The position numbers and the translations under genes were made by a program. Positions 25,471-34,168 of a stretch of 64,000 nt of DNA are shown here, piece by piece. Below the pieces are notes generated by a model. The model had not been told where the DNA came from. It ran no database searches and was given only the letters and a program-made list of their open reading frames with translations. The stretch's first letter is position 1. Each line of letters opens with the position of its first letter. Origin of the DNA: Actinacidiphila sp. DG2A-62 (GTDB lineage: Bacteria > Actinomycetota > Actinomycetes > Streptomycetales > Streptomycetaceae); the NCBI RefSeq assembly GCF_035825295.1, contig NZ_JAYMGI010000002.1, positions 3,663,001-3,727,000 of the forward strand, written 5' to 3'.

Positions 25471-25929
25471 TCACCCTGGAGACGGGCGGCGCCGGAGCAG
25501 ACTCCCGGCGCGGGTACGCAGGGCTGCGGCATCAGCGGGCGCGAGGCCCGCCAGTGCGTGCTGGAGTACGAATTCGACCAGACGCCACCTCTCGGCCAGC
25601 GCCGAGGGCGGCGCGTCGGCGGGCGAGCGATGTCGGACTGGAGGCCGTGCTGCGATCGAGCGCAACGCGTCGGCGGCTCCGGTGCATCCCGCCCGCTGTA
25701 GTTGCGTCGGCGTCAGGCCGACCGCGCGCGCCATCCGCGCCACCGTCGCGTCCGGGCCTGTGACCGGAGTGGCGATGCCGCTCACCGTCTGATAGCCCAG
25801 GACGATTTGACGCCAGCGACTCGGGCTGATGCCGGCGCGCCGCGCCGCTTCGGCTGCTGATATGCCCAGCGTCCGCTGGGCCGACTGGATCAGGGCCCCT
25901 TCGGGGCGTTGCGTTGGTAAGCTGGTCAT
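25471..25929 (-). CDS. HTH (XRE/Cro-like) DNA-binding protein
   Basis: ATG 25929 has no ribosome site; a promoter ending 7 bases upstream implies leaderless translation. The 152-residue protein has a helix-turn-helix at about residues 15-45 (LGISAAEAARRAGISPSRW), followed by helices including VARMARAVGLTPTQLQ. It stands between the accessory genes and the phage late operon, a possible place for an immunity regulator, though nothing else shows that. Confidence 0.7.
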   Translation of the reverse strand: MTSLPTQRPEGALIQSAQRTLGISAAEAARRAGISPSRWRQIVLGYQTVSGIATPVTGPDATVARMARAVGLTPTQLQRAGCTGAADALRSIAARPPVRHRSPADAPPSALAERWRLVEFVLQHALAGLAPADAAALRTRAGSLLRRRPSPG

Positions 25930-25935
25930 GCGCGA

Positions 25936-25965
25936 ACTATCGCACAGCTTCGCGACAATCTTCAA
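25936..25965 (-). promoter_or_regulatory. Promoter for a leaderless HTH mRNA
   Basis: On the minus strand TTGAAG (25965-25960) and GATAGT (25941-25936) are 18 bases apart, and ATG begins 7 bases after the -10. This is the usual geometry of leaderless actinobacterial transcripts. Confidence 0.6.
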
Positions 25966-26092
25966 GGCTGCACTGCGAGTGTCCACGGACGACCAAGGCC
26001 GCCACCGGGAGGGCGTTGAGGTAGTTGGTCTGGGGCCGACCTTCCTGCCTCCCGCACCCTGCACTGTCAGCGGCGCGTCCTAGCATCAGGGC

Positions 26093-26398
26093 ATGGCCGA
26101 TCTTCATGACGACGTAGTCCGCGCGCAGCGCGCAGTTGACGGGGCGTGGGCCTGCGTCGAGGCGTACCGCAGGAGGGTCACCGAACGGCGTCGGCGAGAA
26201 TCCCAGCCGTCCTCGGACGGGCACCCGGCCTCGCTGCGCCCGTGGACTCACCGCGAGGACAGGGCGTACGAGCGTCTGCACGCGCGGGTCGTCACCGCCG
26301 CCTCGGAGCGTGCCGCGGCGATGCGCCAGCACGGCGTCACCTCGACATGGGAGTCCGAACGGGAGCTGCGGGCAGCAGCCCGAGAACCTGCGGCGTAG
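26093..26398 (+). CDS. Small helical protein of unknown function
   Basis: ATG 26093 opens a 101-residue, Arg/Ala/Glu-rich, mostly helical protein without known motif. It is convergent with the phage late operon and separated from it by a strong bidirectional hairpin. Confidence 0.5.
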   Translation: MADLHDDVVRAQRAVDGAWACVEAYRRRVTERRRRESQPSSDGHPASLRPWTHREDRAYERLHARVVTAASERAAAMRQHGVTSTWESERELRAAAREPAA

Positions 26399-26449
26399 GC
26401 CGGCCGCCCCGGTGACCGTGGCACGCGGGCGAGTGTTCCGTGGCAGCAC

Positions 26450-26480
26450 AGCGCCCCGCCGGGGGGGTGGGCGGGGCGCT
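26450..26480. terminator. Bidirectional terminator between late operon and accessory genes
   Basis: AGCGCCCCGCC and GGCGGGGCGCT form a perfect 11-bp stem with a 9-base G-rich loop between convergent genes. Confidence 0.7.
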
Positions 26481-26556
26481 TGTGGGGGATATGGGGGCCA
26501 CGCTGGCACAGCTGAGCGGCGGGCGCCATACGACGATCTGCGCAGAACGGTTGTGC

Positions 26557-26940
26557 CTATCCCGGATCGTCCCCGCTCGCGGTGGCCGGCGGCGGCGGCT
26601 CCTGGTTCCCGGTCAGCTCTGCGGTCCGGCAGTCCACCCGGTGGACCGCGTCCCGCAGGCTCGCGCCGCCATTGGGCCGCACCTCGTGCACCACGATGCC
26701 GACCCGCTGCTCGATCGTGTCCAGGCGTTCCATCACGCCGGGCCGTGCCGGCACTCCGGGCCGCGCCGGGACGCCCTGCCAGTCGTCCACGACCTGTTCC
26801 AGGCGCCGCAGGACTGCGAGCAGCCGGCGTAGGCCCCGAAAGCCGCCGACCAGGGCGCCGGCGAGCGCGATTGCTGCCCCGGCCCACACGACCGCGGTGT
26901 CGAGCGGGCCGATCCCGGTCGTGCCGTCGCCGAGCGGCAT
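26557..26940 (-). CDS. Holin-type candidate: single-span membrane protein
   Basis: A 127-residue protein with one N-terminal span (TAVVWAGAAIALAGALVGGF), a basic turn and then a coiled-coil-like stretch (MERLDTIEQRVGIVVHEV). This is the layout of small actinophage membrane proteins next to lysins. It follows the endolysin gene directly (2 bases between stop and ATG). Position supports a lysis role (holin or regulator). Confidence 0.6.
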   Translation of the reverse strand: MPLGDGTTGIGPLDTAVVWAGAAIALAGALVGGFRGLRRLLAVLRRLEQVVDDWQGVPARPGVPARPGVMERLDTIEQRVGIVVHEVRPNGGASLRDAVHRVDCRTAELTGNQEPPPPATASGDDPG

Positions 26941-26942
26941 GG

Positions 26943-27935
26943 TCAGTTCGCGGTGGGCTGCAGGCGCGCGGCGAGACGGTCGATCACCCGGTCCGCCACC
27001 CGGTCCGCCAGGGTGTCGCCGAGCTGGGCTGTGATGCGTTCAGTGAGCGCCTGCACCTGGCTGTCCGTCAGGACCGGCACGCCGGCCGCCTTGATCGCGG
27101 CCAGCAGCTTGGCGTAGTGGTCGTCGCCGTACCGCAGGAGGTCGCCGGCGCGGCGCGCCGCGGTGGTGCCGGGTCCGGCGGTCGGACTGTCCTCGGTGTG
27201 ATCCCAGACCGCTCGCACGAGCTTGGTGATGGAGTCGGGGGTCAGGTCGACCGTGGTCATCTCGTCCTCCGGGGTGTAGGTGCCGGCGGCCATCGCCAGC
27301 ACGGTCGTAACGGGAAAGGCGCCGGGGTCCCCGTGCGAGTTCTCCGGGACGTGCGAATGCCCGCACACCCCGCGAAAGCTGGTCCACTGCGCCGCGGTCA
27401 TGCGCGCCGGGGACGCGCCGTACGACGCCGGGGTGACGCCGGGGCGGCGCGGGTCCGGGCCGTACGCCAGCCACACCGGCGGCGCGGTCAGCGGCACACC
27501 GTGCGTCGCGTGCAGCCACGCCACGAACCGCGCGACCTGCTCCAGTGCCCAGTCGGGGGCCTCGGGCCAGTACACGTAGTCGACGCCGGCGAGCGCGCTC
27601 CCCCAGGCACCGCGGTGCGCCGCATCGCACGTCCCCACCAACTCGAGCTGCGCGCAGTTCAAGGTGTTCGTCTCCACCCCGCCCGCGCGGTTCTCCAGGG
27701 CCCGAGCCGAGACGTCGATGTCGAAGTGCTGGTACCACACCAGCTTCCGCGCTTTCATGTCTGGCACGGCGGTCAGGGTGGGGGCCTGCGCGCCGCCGCC
27801 GTAGTCCGGCAGACCCGTCGACTCCGTGGTGTGCAGGATCAATGCGTTGACGGTCATCGCGGAGCCCGGCCACCGGTCCTGCCACCAGTAGTCCGTGGAC
27901 GCGCCGGGGTAGCGCTGGGGGCGCGGCGCGGCCAT
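26943..27935 (-). CDS. Endolysin: N-acetylmuramoyl-L-alanine amidase
   Basis: ATG 27935 has GGAGG 7 bases upstream and overlaps the preceding stop (TGATG). The 330-residue protein has an amidase/PGRP-type catalytic domain at about 15-200: ILHTTES with H35, WYQHFDID as second His block, and GVCGHSHVPENSHGDPG near 190. It should cleave the peptide stem from the glycan during lysis. The C-terminal third is helical (LTERITAQLGDTLADRVADR) and may mediate oligomerisation or wall binding. No signal peptide, so it needs the neighbouring holin candidate. Confidence 0.85.
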   Translation of the reverse strand: MAAPRPQRYPGASTDYWWQDRWPGSAMTVNALILHTTESTGLPDYGGGAQAPTLTAVPDMKARKLVWYQHFDIDVSARALENRAGGVETNTLNCAQLELVGTCDAAHRGAWGSALAGVDYVYWPEAPDWALEQVARFVAWLHATHGVPLTAPPVWLAYGPDPRRPGVTPASYGASPARMTAAQWTSFRGVCGHSHVPENSHGDPGAFPVTTVLAMAAGTYTPEDEMTTVDLTPDSITKLVRAVWDHTEDSPTAGPGTTAARRAGDLLRYGDDHYAKLLAAIKAAGVPVLTDSQVQALTERITAQLGDTLADRVADRVIDRLAARLQPTAN

Positions 27936-28225
27936 CACCCGTCCTCCCGCCAGTGCCAGGACCCGGGCGTCGTCCCCGACGCGTCGTACACGCCGCCGCC
28001 CAGCCCCAGCGGCCGGAAGTGCTGCCCGGTCGGGTTGAACACGACCAGCCCCACCCGGCCTGCATCACCGGGGTCGACCTCGGTCACGATCGCCGCGCGG
28101 CGCTGCGGTGCGTACTCCTGCGAGCCGTCCGCGCGGACCGGCGAGCCGAAGCTGACGTAGAGGACCTGACTGCCCTCGACGGGTACCGAGACCGGCACCG
28201 AGGCCGGCGGTTCCACGGCGTTCAT
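27935..28225 (-). CDS. Small phage protein upstream of the endolysin
   Basis: ATG 28225 overlaps the preceding stop (ATGA). The 96-residue beta-rich protein (SQVLYVSFGSPVRADGS ... RVGLVVFNPTGQHF) has no known motif. Proteins of this type sit between fibre and lysin genes and could be a virion-tip or fibre-associated component. Confidence 0.6.
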   Translation of the reverse strand: MNAVEPPASVPVSVPVEGSQVLYVSFGSPVRADGSQEYAPQRRAAIVTEVDPGDAGRVGLVVFNPTGQHFRPLGLGGGVYDASGTTPGSWHWREDG

Positions 28226-28584
28226 CCCCTCACCCCCGACCCCGCGGTGGGCAGCCCGCCGCCCTGTCCCTGCGCGCCGCTCGCCGGCGGGCCGCCGGGG
28301 TCGGTGTCCGAGGGAAGGCCGGCCAGCCGGCGCGCGGTCGCGGCGGGGATTCCTGCCGCGGTCAGCGCGGTGAAGTCGGCCAGCATCACCGCCTGCTCGG
28401 CGGCGGTCAGCTCGGCACGGTGCCCGTCCACGTCGTGCTGCCACGCGGTCACGCCGGAGGCGAACTCCGCCTCGGAGATCAGCGTCGCCCCGGCCGGCAG
28501 CGGCACCTCCCGGTCGACGTCGCCAAGCATGGTGCGTTCGCTGAGCGACCCGTCGGCGTTGCGGTAGTACATGGTCGCGTCCAT
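28222..28584 (-). CDS. Small phage protein, possible fibre-associated
   Basis: ATG 28584 is preferred over GTG 28587 because AGGGGG is 6 bases upstream. The 120-residue protein begins MDATMYYRNADGSLSERTM, similar in style to the 48214-48441 product (MSKRYYLAPDDSGAIETGG), and has a helical centre and a Gly/Pro-rich end. Likely a virion or fibre-assembly protein; inference from position. Confidence 0.6.
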   Translation of the reverse strand: MDATMYYRNADGSLSERTMLGDVDREVPLPAGATLISEAEFASGVTAWQHDVDGHRAELTAAEQAVMLADFTALTAAGIPAATARRLAGLPSDTDPGGPPASGAQGQGGGLPTAGSGVRG

Positions 28585-28596
28585 CACCGCCCCCTC

Positions 28597-29430
28597 TCAG
28601 AGGTTGAAGATCCAGGCACGCATCTGCGTCTGGACGCGGGTGTAGGTGGCGCCGCCTCCGCCGCGGCCGATGCTCACCACGAACGGCTCGTTGAGCGTCG
28701 CGCCGGCGGGGATGGTGCGCTGCTGGACCTTGGTCATCTGCCAGTGCAGGCCGAGGACCGACGTCGTGCCGCGGTTGGCGAAGAACTGCATCTCGTCGCC
28801 GCCCATGCCGGCCGCGGCGGCTGAACCGACCGGAAAGTCGAAGCTGACGTCGGCCTCGGTCTCGTAGATCACGACGGCGGGCCGGCACGGGTCCGGGTTG
28901 GGGATGACGAGGGTGTCGGTGTGGGCGGGCTGGATCGCCGTGCCCGCGGGCACGGGGACGTTCGCGAAGCTCGTGGTGACGGCGTCCTCGACGTACGTCA
29001 GGCGCGGCGGCAGGTCGGCGCGGAGCTGGCCCGCGCTGTCGCAGAACAGGTCACCGGCGTTGGCGTCGATGTCGCACGCGTACGGCCACGCCGAGGTGGG
29101 GACGGTCAGCGGCGCCGAGCCGGAGCCGTCGCCGGCCAGGCCGCACCTGGTGCTGACGGTGGCTGCGCCGGTCGGCACGAACAACCCCCCGTCCGGCGCG
29201 ACGGTGACGTTGTTGCCGGCCTGGCCGGACAGGGCCGCCGAGAACACGCCGGTCGCCGGGTCGTACGCGACCCCGGCGCCGCCGTGCAGGCAGCCGCGCA
29301 CCTCGGTGCAGTCGGTCTGCGCGGAGATCACGTACGGGTTCGCGGCCGAGCCCGTGCCGCTCACCGCGACGTTGTCGCCCGCGGTGATCTGCGCGCCGCT
29401 CTGCCCACCGCCGCAGCCGCACCTGGCCAA
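28597..29430 (-). CDS. Tail fibre/adhesin protein
   Basis: TTG 29430 is preferred because GGAGG lies 8 bases upstream and the product then begins MARCGCGGG, like the paralogue at 48455-50392 (MASCCGAPR). The 277-residue protein has one copy of the fibre module: TGSAANPYVISAQ, then YDPATGVFSAALSGQAGN, then DGGLFVPTG. A jelly-roll-like C-terminal domain with IPAGATLNEPFVVSIG follows. It is an exposed receptor-binding or fibre component. The conserved 18-base element is 25 bases upstream. Confidence 0.7.
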   Translation of the reverse strand: MARCGCGGGQSGAQITAGDNVAVSGTGSAANPYVISAQTDCTEVRGCLHGGAGVAYDPATGVFSAALSGQAGNNVTVAPDGGLFVPTGAATVSTRCGLAGDGSGSAPLTVPTSAWPYACDIDANAGDLFCDSAGQLRADLPPRLTYVEDAVTTSFANVPVPAGTAIQPAHTDTLVIPNPDPCRPAVVIYETEADVSFDFPVGSAAAAGMGGDEMQFFANRGTTSVLGLHWQMTKVQQRTIPAGATLNEPFVVSIGRGGGGATYTRVQTQMRAWIFNL

Positions 29431-29455
29431 GCCGCCCACCTCCGGTGGTCACTCG

Positions 29456-29473
29456 GCCCGGCCCACAACCAGC
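29456..29473 (-). promoter_or_regulatory. Recurrent phage leader element, copy 1
   Basis: GCCCGGCCCACAACCAGC on the plus strand, read as GCTGGTTGTGGGCCGGGC in the direction of transcription. A TATTGT hexamer lies 12 bases upstream of it. Confidence 0.75.
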
Positions 29474-29507
29474 AGCTCACCGCCGACAATACCGCCGCGC
29501 CTCCACG

Positions 29508-30227
29508 TCAGCCGTACAGCTCGATGACAACCAGGCCGTCGCCCCCGTCCTGCCCGTTCACCGCACCGCCATAGGACAGCGCGCCGCCCGCGCCCGCGCC
29601 GCGCCCGCGCGAGGCCGTCCCCCCGCCCTCGGAAGCGCGCGCCACACCGCCCTGCCCGAGCTGGGAATTCCCACCCGCCCCCGCGAGTCCCTTCCCGCCG
29701 GTCAGGCGAAGCGCGCCGCCGGAGTTTCCCCCGCCGCTGATCTGCTGGCCCGTACCAGCCGCGGGGCCGACCACGCCCGAGGTCGTGTCCGGCGTCGTCC
29801 CGGAGACCATGGAAGCGGTGCCCCCGTCTCCGCCCGGCGCGGTCACGAATCCTCCGAACGAACTGCTCCCGCCAGCGCCGCCGGAGTTGTTGCTGGTGCC
29901 CCCCACCCCGCCCACGCCGACGACGATCGACTCCACCGCGCCGAGCGCCGCCGCGTCGATGATCGACAGTGACCAGCCGCCGCCGGCCCCGCCCGGCCGG
30001 GCGATGCACTCGCCGTTGTCGGCGTCCGCTCCGGCGCTGCCGCCGCCTGCGCCCTGCACCTGCACGCGCACCCGCGCCAGCCACGGGTAATCCGCCGTCA
30101 CGAACTGCTCAACCCCGGGAACGTCGAACACGAGCATCTCCCGTAGCCCCATCGTGCCGGGCTTCAGGCAGAGTTCGCCGTTGTCCAAGACCTTGAAGTA
30201 GTCGTCGCACACGCACACGGACGCCAT
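29508..30227 (-). CDS. Glycine-rich tail adhesin
   Basis: ATG 30227 follows GCGAGGTG. The 239-residue protein begins with a Cys-containing beta segment (MASVCVCDDYFKVLDNGELC) and continues with VFDVPGVEQFVTADYPWLARVRVQVQGAGGGS. A Gly-rich region follows (GGAGGGW, GVGGVGGTSNNSGGAGG, ending GGDGLVVIELYG). This matches the poly-Gly II-type adhesins known from tail fibre tips (T4-like gp38 and Gly-rich domain proteins). It probably determines host binding. Its own leader element is 23 bases upstream. Confidence 0.75.
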   Translation of the reverse strand: MASVCVCDDYFKVLDNGELCLKPGTMGLREMLVFDVPGVEQFVTADYPWLARVRVQVQGAGGGSAGADADNGECIARPGGAGGGWSLSIIDAAALGAVESIVVGVGGVGGTSNNSGGAGGSSSFGGFVTAPGGDGGTASMVSGTTPDTTSGVVGPAAGTGQQISGGGNSGGALRLTGGKGLAGAGGNSQLGQGGVARASEGGGTASRGRGAGAGGALSYGGAVNGQDGGDGLVVIELYG

Positions 30228-30250
30228 GGCACACCTCGCTCACGGATGGT

Positions 30251-30268
30251 GCCCGGCCCACAACCAGC
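30251..30268 (-). promoter_or_regulatory. Recurrent phage leader element, copy 2
   Basis: Identical to copy 1 (GCTGGTTGTGGGCCGGGC on the transcribed strand). TAACAT lies 12 bases upstream as a -10-like hexamer. Confidence 0.75.
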
Positions 30269-30564
30269 GACTACGCCGACATGTTATGACCTGCGGTGAC
30301 ATGAGGCGGATCAGGCGAATTCTGCTGTTCTGTTGAGCGGAAGGCCCACCGGGCCACCGGCAGGCCCATCCGGCAACGCGCCGGAAGTCACCCGAAGAAC
30401 CGGGACTGAGGCGTGAAGGCATGCCACGACTCTGGCCTCTGCCAGCCGAGGTCACAGCACCGACCGCCTAGCCAACTGCTCCAGACCGGACAGCGACGAC
30501 CACATCAGGCACTACGAGACAGCCTTAGGAACTGGATACGAGTACCAGAGAGAAGCTCTACTCA
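30269..30564. other. Intergenic region at the edge of an AT-richer islet
   Basis: No gene is seen. Base composition drops here and stays low to about 32.7 kb. Confidence 0.4.
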
Positions 30565-31659
30565 TCAGATACGAGAGGAACCTTTGGCGAATTGCATAAG
30601 GCGACCATCGCCGGAAAATGTCACACTAAAGTATGGAGCAGTTTTGTTGTTCTTCTGGCTGTAAGTGACGCGCCAACTAGTGTAGCCCTCCGCTTCGGTT
30701 GCTGCTGCAATCTGCACCGCATCCGGCGTTTGCGTGGAGCTCCTTTTTGCGAATTCTGCGGCCAATGATTTCGCCGAGTTGGCGTCATGGACCCGTGTTA
30801 GAGCACGGTAACCGTCTAGTGTGACACCGGAGGTACTTTCCACTGCATAGACAGCCGCGCTAGGCCATGCGAGGTCGGCGACCCCATCCTGCCAGGAGAC
30901 AACTAGAGTCTTTTGGTCATCCCCGTAAGGATTCGGAAGGCTGGATATCTGCGTCCTGGTGATCTTCACGCTGTGACCGAATAGAACTTCGAGGGAGTGC
31001 GCGGCAATACGCTCTTGGTCCGAGCTTGCTTCCTTAAGCGGAGTGCTTGAGGATATGATGTTCATCGTTATCGTCAGTAGCCCAAAAACGGCTAGCACAA
31101 CCCCAGCTGAGCCCTGAATTAAATACGTTTTGCTCCAAAACGTTCCCGTGAATACACGCTTGCCTCCTGTTGCCCTACCGGAGAAAATGAAACCCAGGGC
31201 GAAAAGAGCGGCTACGACGATCGCGCCGGAGGTATTGGCGATAACATCATCACTATCGCAGGCACGTCCGATGCCTGAAATACTCGCCTGCGCAACCTCA
31301 ATAGCAACAGATAGAAGGAGGGACCCCGTCACAACACTGAGGCAGGACGCGCCGGCGAACATGAGAAACAGGGCGAGCGGCACAAATAGCAGTAAGTTCA
31401 TGGACCACTGCTCCGTGCCTACCGCGTCAAGAAAGTTCTTACTAATCGTGCACGTTCCAGAATATCCTGATGAGTGCTTAGCTGGTGTGAGAGTGGCAGA
31501 AATAAGCATCCCAAATGCCGCACCTGCCCCAGTCCACCCTACACGCTTCGATCTGGTGAAAGTACGACTGAGCCACAGTCCGAGCGCGGCAAAGGAGACT
31601 GAAATGATCAGCGCAATTATCAGCAAATGGGGTTGCGCAGAAAATATCGCCGAAAACAT
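30565..31659 (-). CDS. VanZ-family membrane protein with extracytoplasmic domain
   Basis: ATG 31659 follows AAGGA. The 364-residue protein has five or six membrane spans with VanZ signatures (MNLLLFVPLALFLMF, VAIEVAQA, then RACDSDDVIANTSGAIV). A sixth span is followed by an extracytoplasmic C-terminal domain of about 150 residues. VanZ-like proteins are linked to glycopeptide tolerance or envelope functions. Base composition is lower than in the virion genes, so it is a later insert (moron) in the tail operon. Its role here, possibly an envelope change in the lysogen, is inferred. Confidence 0.8.
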   Translation of the reverse strand: MFSAIFSAQPHLLIIALIISVSFAALGLWLSRTFTRSKRVGWTGAGAAFGMLISATLTPAKHSSGYSGTCTISKNFLDAVGTEQWSMNLLLFVPLALFLMFAGASCLSVVTGSLLLSVAIEVAQASISGIGRACDSDDVIANTSGAIVVAALFALGFIFSGRATGGKRVFTGTFWSKTYLIQGSAGVVLAVFGLLTITMNIISSSTPLKEASSDQERIAAHSLEVLFGHSVKITRTQISSLPNPYGDDQKTLVVSWQDGVADLAWPSAAVYAVESTSGVTLDGYRALTRVHDANSAKSLAAEFAKRSSTQTPDAVQIAAATEAEGYTSWRVTYSQKNNKTAPYFSVTFSGDGRLMQFAKGSSRI

Positions 31660-31719
31660 TGAGCGTCCTTGTGCGCTAGTGGAGTCAGGGTTTAATGCTC
31701 ATTCCGTGCGGCTCCCCAT

Positions 31720-31757
31720 GGGTGTGTGGGTGGGGATGATTCCCCACCCACGCACCC
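31720..31757 (-). terminator. Long terminator hairpin
   Basis: Two 17-base arms (31720-31736 and 31741-31757) pair with one G-T and a 4-base loop, 24 bases after the stop of the secreted-protein gene. Confidence 0.75.
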
Positions 31758-31780
31758 AGAGGAGAATTATCCCCTGGGAC

Positions 31781-32206
31781 TCACTCAAACTCACAGTCTG
31801 ATTGAGGAGGTGTGGCAAACTGACCCTGCCCAGTCACCTGGATGAGACCAGTCATGTTCTCGCACCCGATGGATTGCAGAGGCCAACCCTTGAACTCCAG
31901 GTCGTATACGCCTCCGGCTGATAGGCTATGATAATTTCCTCCCCACCACGTACCGTTACTGTACGCGAAGCCCCCTACCAGTGAGATGGTGGAGCCGGAA
32001 TACTTGGAGTAGACGATGTGGATGTCGACGGCAGCGAACCCGCCGGAGTCTGTGCTGCGTTCCATTCGAATGCAGAGATCGCCGTTGCTCAGCGACGTGC
32101 ATTCGTATCCAGTTCCGCCCCAAGCGCTTGCCTGAGTAACGCTCAGGCTGAGGGGAAGTAGTGAAAGTATGGCACCTACGGTCAATGTACGCAGTCTCCT
32201 GCGCAT
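31781..32206 (-). CDS. Small secreted protein
   Basis: ATG 32206 follows GGAG. The 141-residue protein has a clear Sec signal (MRRRLRTLTVGAILSLLPLS, cleavage likely after ASA) and a beta-rich mature part with four cysteines. Such proteins are common in streptomycetes; the function is unknown. It lies in the AT-richer islet with the VanZ-like gene and has its own terminator, so it is transcribed separately from the phage operon. Confidence 0.7.
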   Translation of the reverse strand: MRRRLRTLTVGAILSLLPLSLSVTQASAWGGTGYECTSLSNGDLCIRMERSTDSGGFAAVDIHIVYSKYSGSTISLVGGFAYSNGTWWGGNYHSLSAGGVYDLEFKGWPLQSIGCENMTGLIQVTGQGQFATPPQSDCEFE

Positions 32207-32402
32207 GCACTCTCCAAACCTTGAAGGAAGTTCTGGATCGTGGTGCCCGGTCACGCTACAGGGCTTGCTTACTACGCCGCAATGCCCATTCAATTGACAG
32301 TCCGTTTTGCGCTGAACTCTAACATCATGGCTGCCCTGGCAGACCGGGGCAAAACCATAAAAGTGGAGATCGCGTGAATTCTAGTAAAATGGATGGTGAA
32401 CT

Positions 32403-32621
32403 GTGAGCACCGATAAGGAAACCGCAGAGGACGGCGTGCTCGAAACGCCTCTACCTGAAGTTCTTGAGGCGCTAGCGGATCGCATAGAAGCACAGGCCGC
32501 GGAGACACTCGAAGAGCTGAGGAAGCAGGCCGCACGGATCAGGTCCGAGAGTTCTCGAACCGCCTCCGATCTTCGCGATCGGGCTGCTCGGCTGCGCGAT
32601 GAGCAGGCTTTCGGTAGCTGA
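32403..32621 (+). CDS. Small coiled-coil protein
   Basis: GTG 32403 opens a 72-residue, highly charged protein with a continuous heptad-like helix (LEALADRIEAQAAETLEELR). It is on the plus strand against the phage operon. No family is known; the ribosome site is weak. Confidence 0.5.
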   Translation: MSTDKETAEDGVLETPLPEVLEALADRIEAQAAETLEELRKQAARIRSESSRTASDLRDRAARLRDEQAFGS

Positions 32622-32728
32622 GCGACTAGGCATACCATAGCTGCATCAGGCTGGTTAGACAATTCCAGCGGGGTTGAGCGGGTGTCTATATCAGACTGAG
32701 GCGCTGACGATTCAATGCCCGTCTCTGA

Positions 32729-33124
32729 TCAAACCCTTTCCGCAGTGAGGTGTAGCTGGGCTTGGGCTGGTGTGGGCGTTCCTGAGAACGCCCACACCCG
32801 TACGACCACTTCCGTTGCGGTGATCTCCTCCAGTACGGCGAGCAGTGGTGCTGTCCCGACCGGTGTCGCGGTGACCACGGGCGGCTCTTCCCAACGCCAG
32901 GGGAACGCCCAGCGGGCGTGCCCTTCGGCGTCGGTCTCGACCACCGCAGCGGCTGACGCGGCGCACACCGGTGGCCCGCCGACGGGCACCGCCGCGGTTG
33001 CGGGGACGGGAGCGGGGCGGCTGCGGCGGCGTGTCGTGGACCGGGTGCGCCGGTCGAGGTCCCGGAGCAGGCCGCCGAGGGGGTTGCCGGCGATGCGGCG
33101 GGCGGGGGTTCCGCGCATGCCCAT
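32729..33124 (-). CDS. Tail-tip accessory protein with H-type-lectin-like end
   Basis: ATG 33124 overlaps the preceding stop (TGATG). The 131-residue protein has a basic N-terminus, an Ala/Pro linker and a C-terminal domain GHARWAFPWRWEEPPVVTAT ... QAQLHLTAERV. The same pattern (strand, PPVVT, strands, final strand) is seen in the product of 50480-50785. It is likely a small receptor- or carbohydrate-binding tip protein; inference. Confidence 0.55.
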   Translation of the reverse strand: MGMRGTPARRIAGNPLGGLLRDLDRRTRSTTRRRSRPAPVPATAAVPVGGPPVCAASAAAVVETDAEGHARWAFPWRWEEPPVVTATPVGTAPLLAVLEEITATEVVVRVWAFSGTPTPAQAQLHLTAERV

Positions 33125-34167
33125 CAGGCTGCCTCCGCCCCGGTCGCGGCGACCTGGACCTGCACGCTCTCCGCGCCTGGCTGACCGCCGCTGTCGCCGT
33201 CCTCGGTGACCTTCAGGCCGACGATCTTCAGCCGCTGGGAGATGTCGCGGCAGGTGGTTGTGGTGGTGACGTCCAGGCACCAGCCCGGCACCAGGGCGGG
33301 GACGCTGATCGCGGCCTGGGGGTCGATCGTGACCTGCTGGGTGTCGATGAACACCGGCACCGGCAGCGAGGTGGACAGCTTCGAGCGGGCGGCGGCGGTG
33401 GCCGCCGCGTTCGTCTTGAGCGAGGTCTGCTCCTCGTAGCGCTCCAGCAGCCCGTAGTACGGGTGGATGCCTCCGGCCTCGCCGAGGACGTCGCCGTCCT
33501 CCGCGCCGGCGACGACCCAGCGGGTGGCCAGGGCCGCCCCGTCCTCCTCCACCCGCAGCCCGTCCGGCAGGTCCGCGTCCGTCAGCCGCCCCACGGACAC
33601 GGCGTGCGTCTCCGGCATTAGCAGGATCTTGGAGCCGACCGCGGTGTAGTCCAGGCCGGTCTCGGCCAGGTCCCGCAGGTGGTCGCCGGTCTGCCCGATC
33701 CCCCGGTCGTAGGCGCGCGCGCCGCGCACCCCGCTCGGGGCGATGATCTGCACGCTGTGCCCGGGATCGTCGGGCGCGAAGCCGTCCTCGATGAGCGCGG
33801 CGGCGATCTGCGCCAGGTCCGCGTCGTCCCCGAAGACGAGGTCCTGGTGGGGAACGCGGCGGTCGAGCCAGCCGAGGACGTCGACGGCCTGGACCTGGAT
33901 CTCGCCCAGCCCCCAGCTCACGTCCACGATCGGGCCGCTCCACACCGGCCGGCCGTCGCGCCAGATGGCCAGGCTGTGCCGCCAGGACCGCACGGCGGAC
34001 AGCGTGCGGCAGCAGTCCCCGTCCGGCTGGATGATCACCTCGGCGGTGCTGACGTCGTCCAGCACCCGGGTCCACTCCACGTGGATGAGGACCTCGGCGC
34101 GCGCGACCATGGCCCCGGACCGGTCGATGATCGCGGCGGTGTGGGTGCCGCATCCGGCGACGGCCAT
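33124..34167 (-). CDS. Tail hub/minor tail protein (Gp37-like)
   Basis: ATG 34167 overlaps the previous stop region. The 347-residue protein starts MAVAGCGTHTAAIIDRSGAM and has LDDVSTAEVIIQP, DGRPVWSGPIVDVSWG and QAVDVLGWLDRR. These are typical of actinophage siphovirus baseplate-hub proteins related to ReqiPepy6 Gp37-like and gpD-type hubs. It should sit at the tail tip after the distal tail protein. Position after tape measure and distal tail gene agrees. Confidence 0.75.
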   Translation of the reverse strand: MAVAGCGTHTAAIIDRSGAMVARAEVLIHVEWTRVLDDVSTAEVIIQPDGDCCRTLSAVRSWRHSLAIWRDGRPVWSGPIVDVSWGLGEIQVQAVDVLGWLDRRVPHQDLVFGDDADLAQIAAALIEDGFAPDDPGHSVQIIAPSGVRGARAYDRGIGQTGDHLRDLAETGLDYTAVGSKILLMPETHAVSVGRLTDADLPDGLRVEEDGAALATRWVVAGAEDGDVLGEAGGIHPYYGLLERYEEQTSLKTNAAATAAARSKLSTSLPVPVFIDTQQVTIDPQAAISVPALVPGWCLDVTTTTTCRDISQRLKIVGLKVTEDGDSGGQPGAESVQVQVAATGAEAA

Positions 34168-34168
34168 G

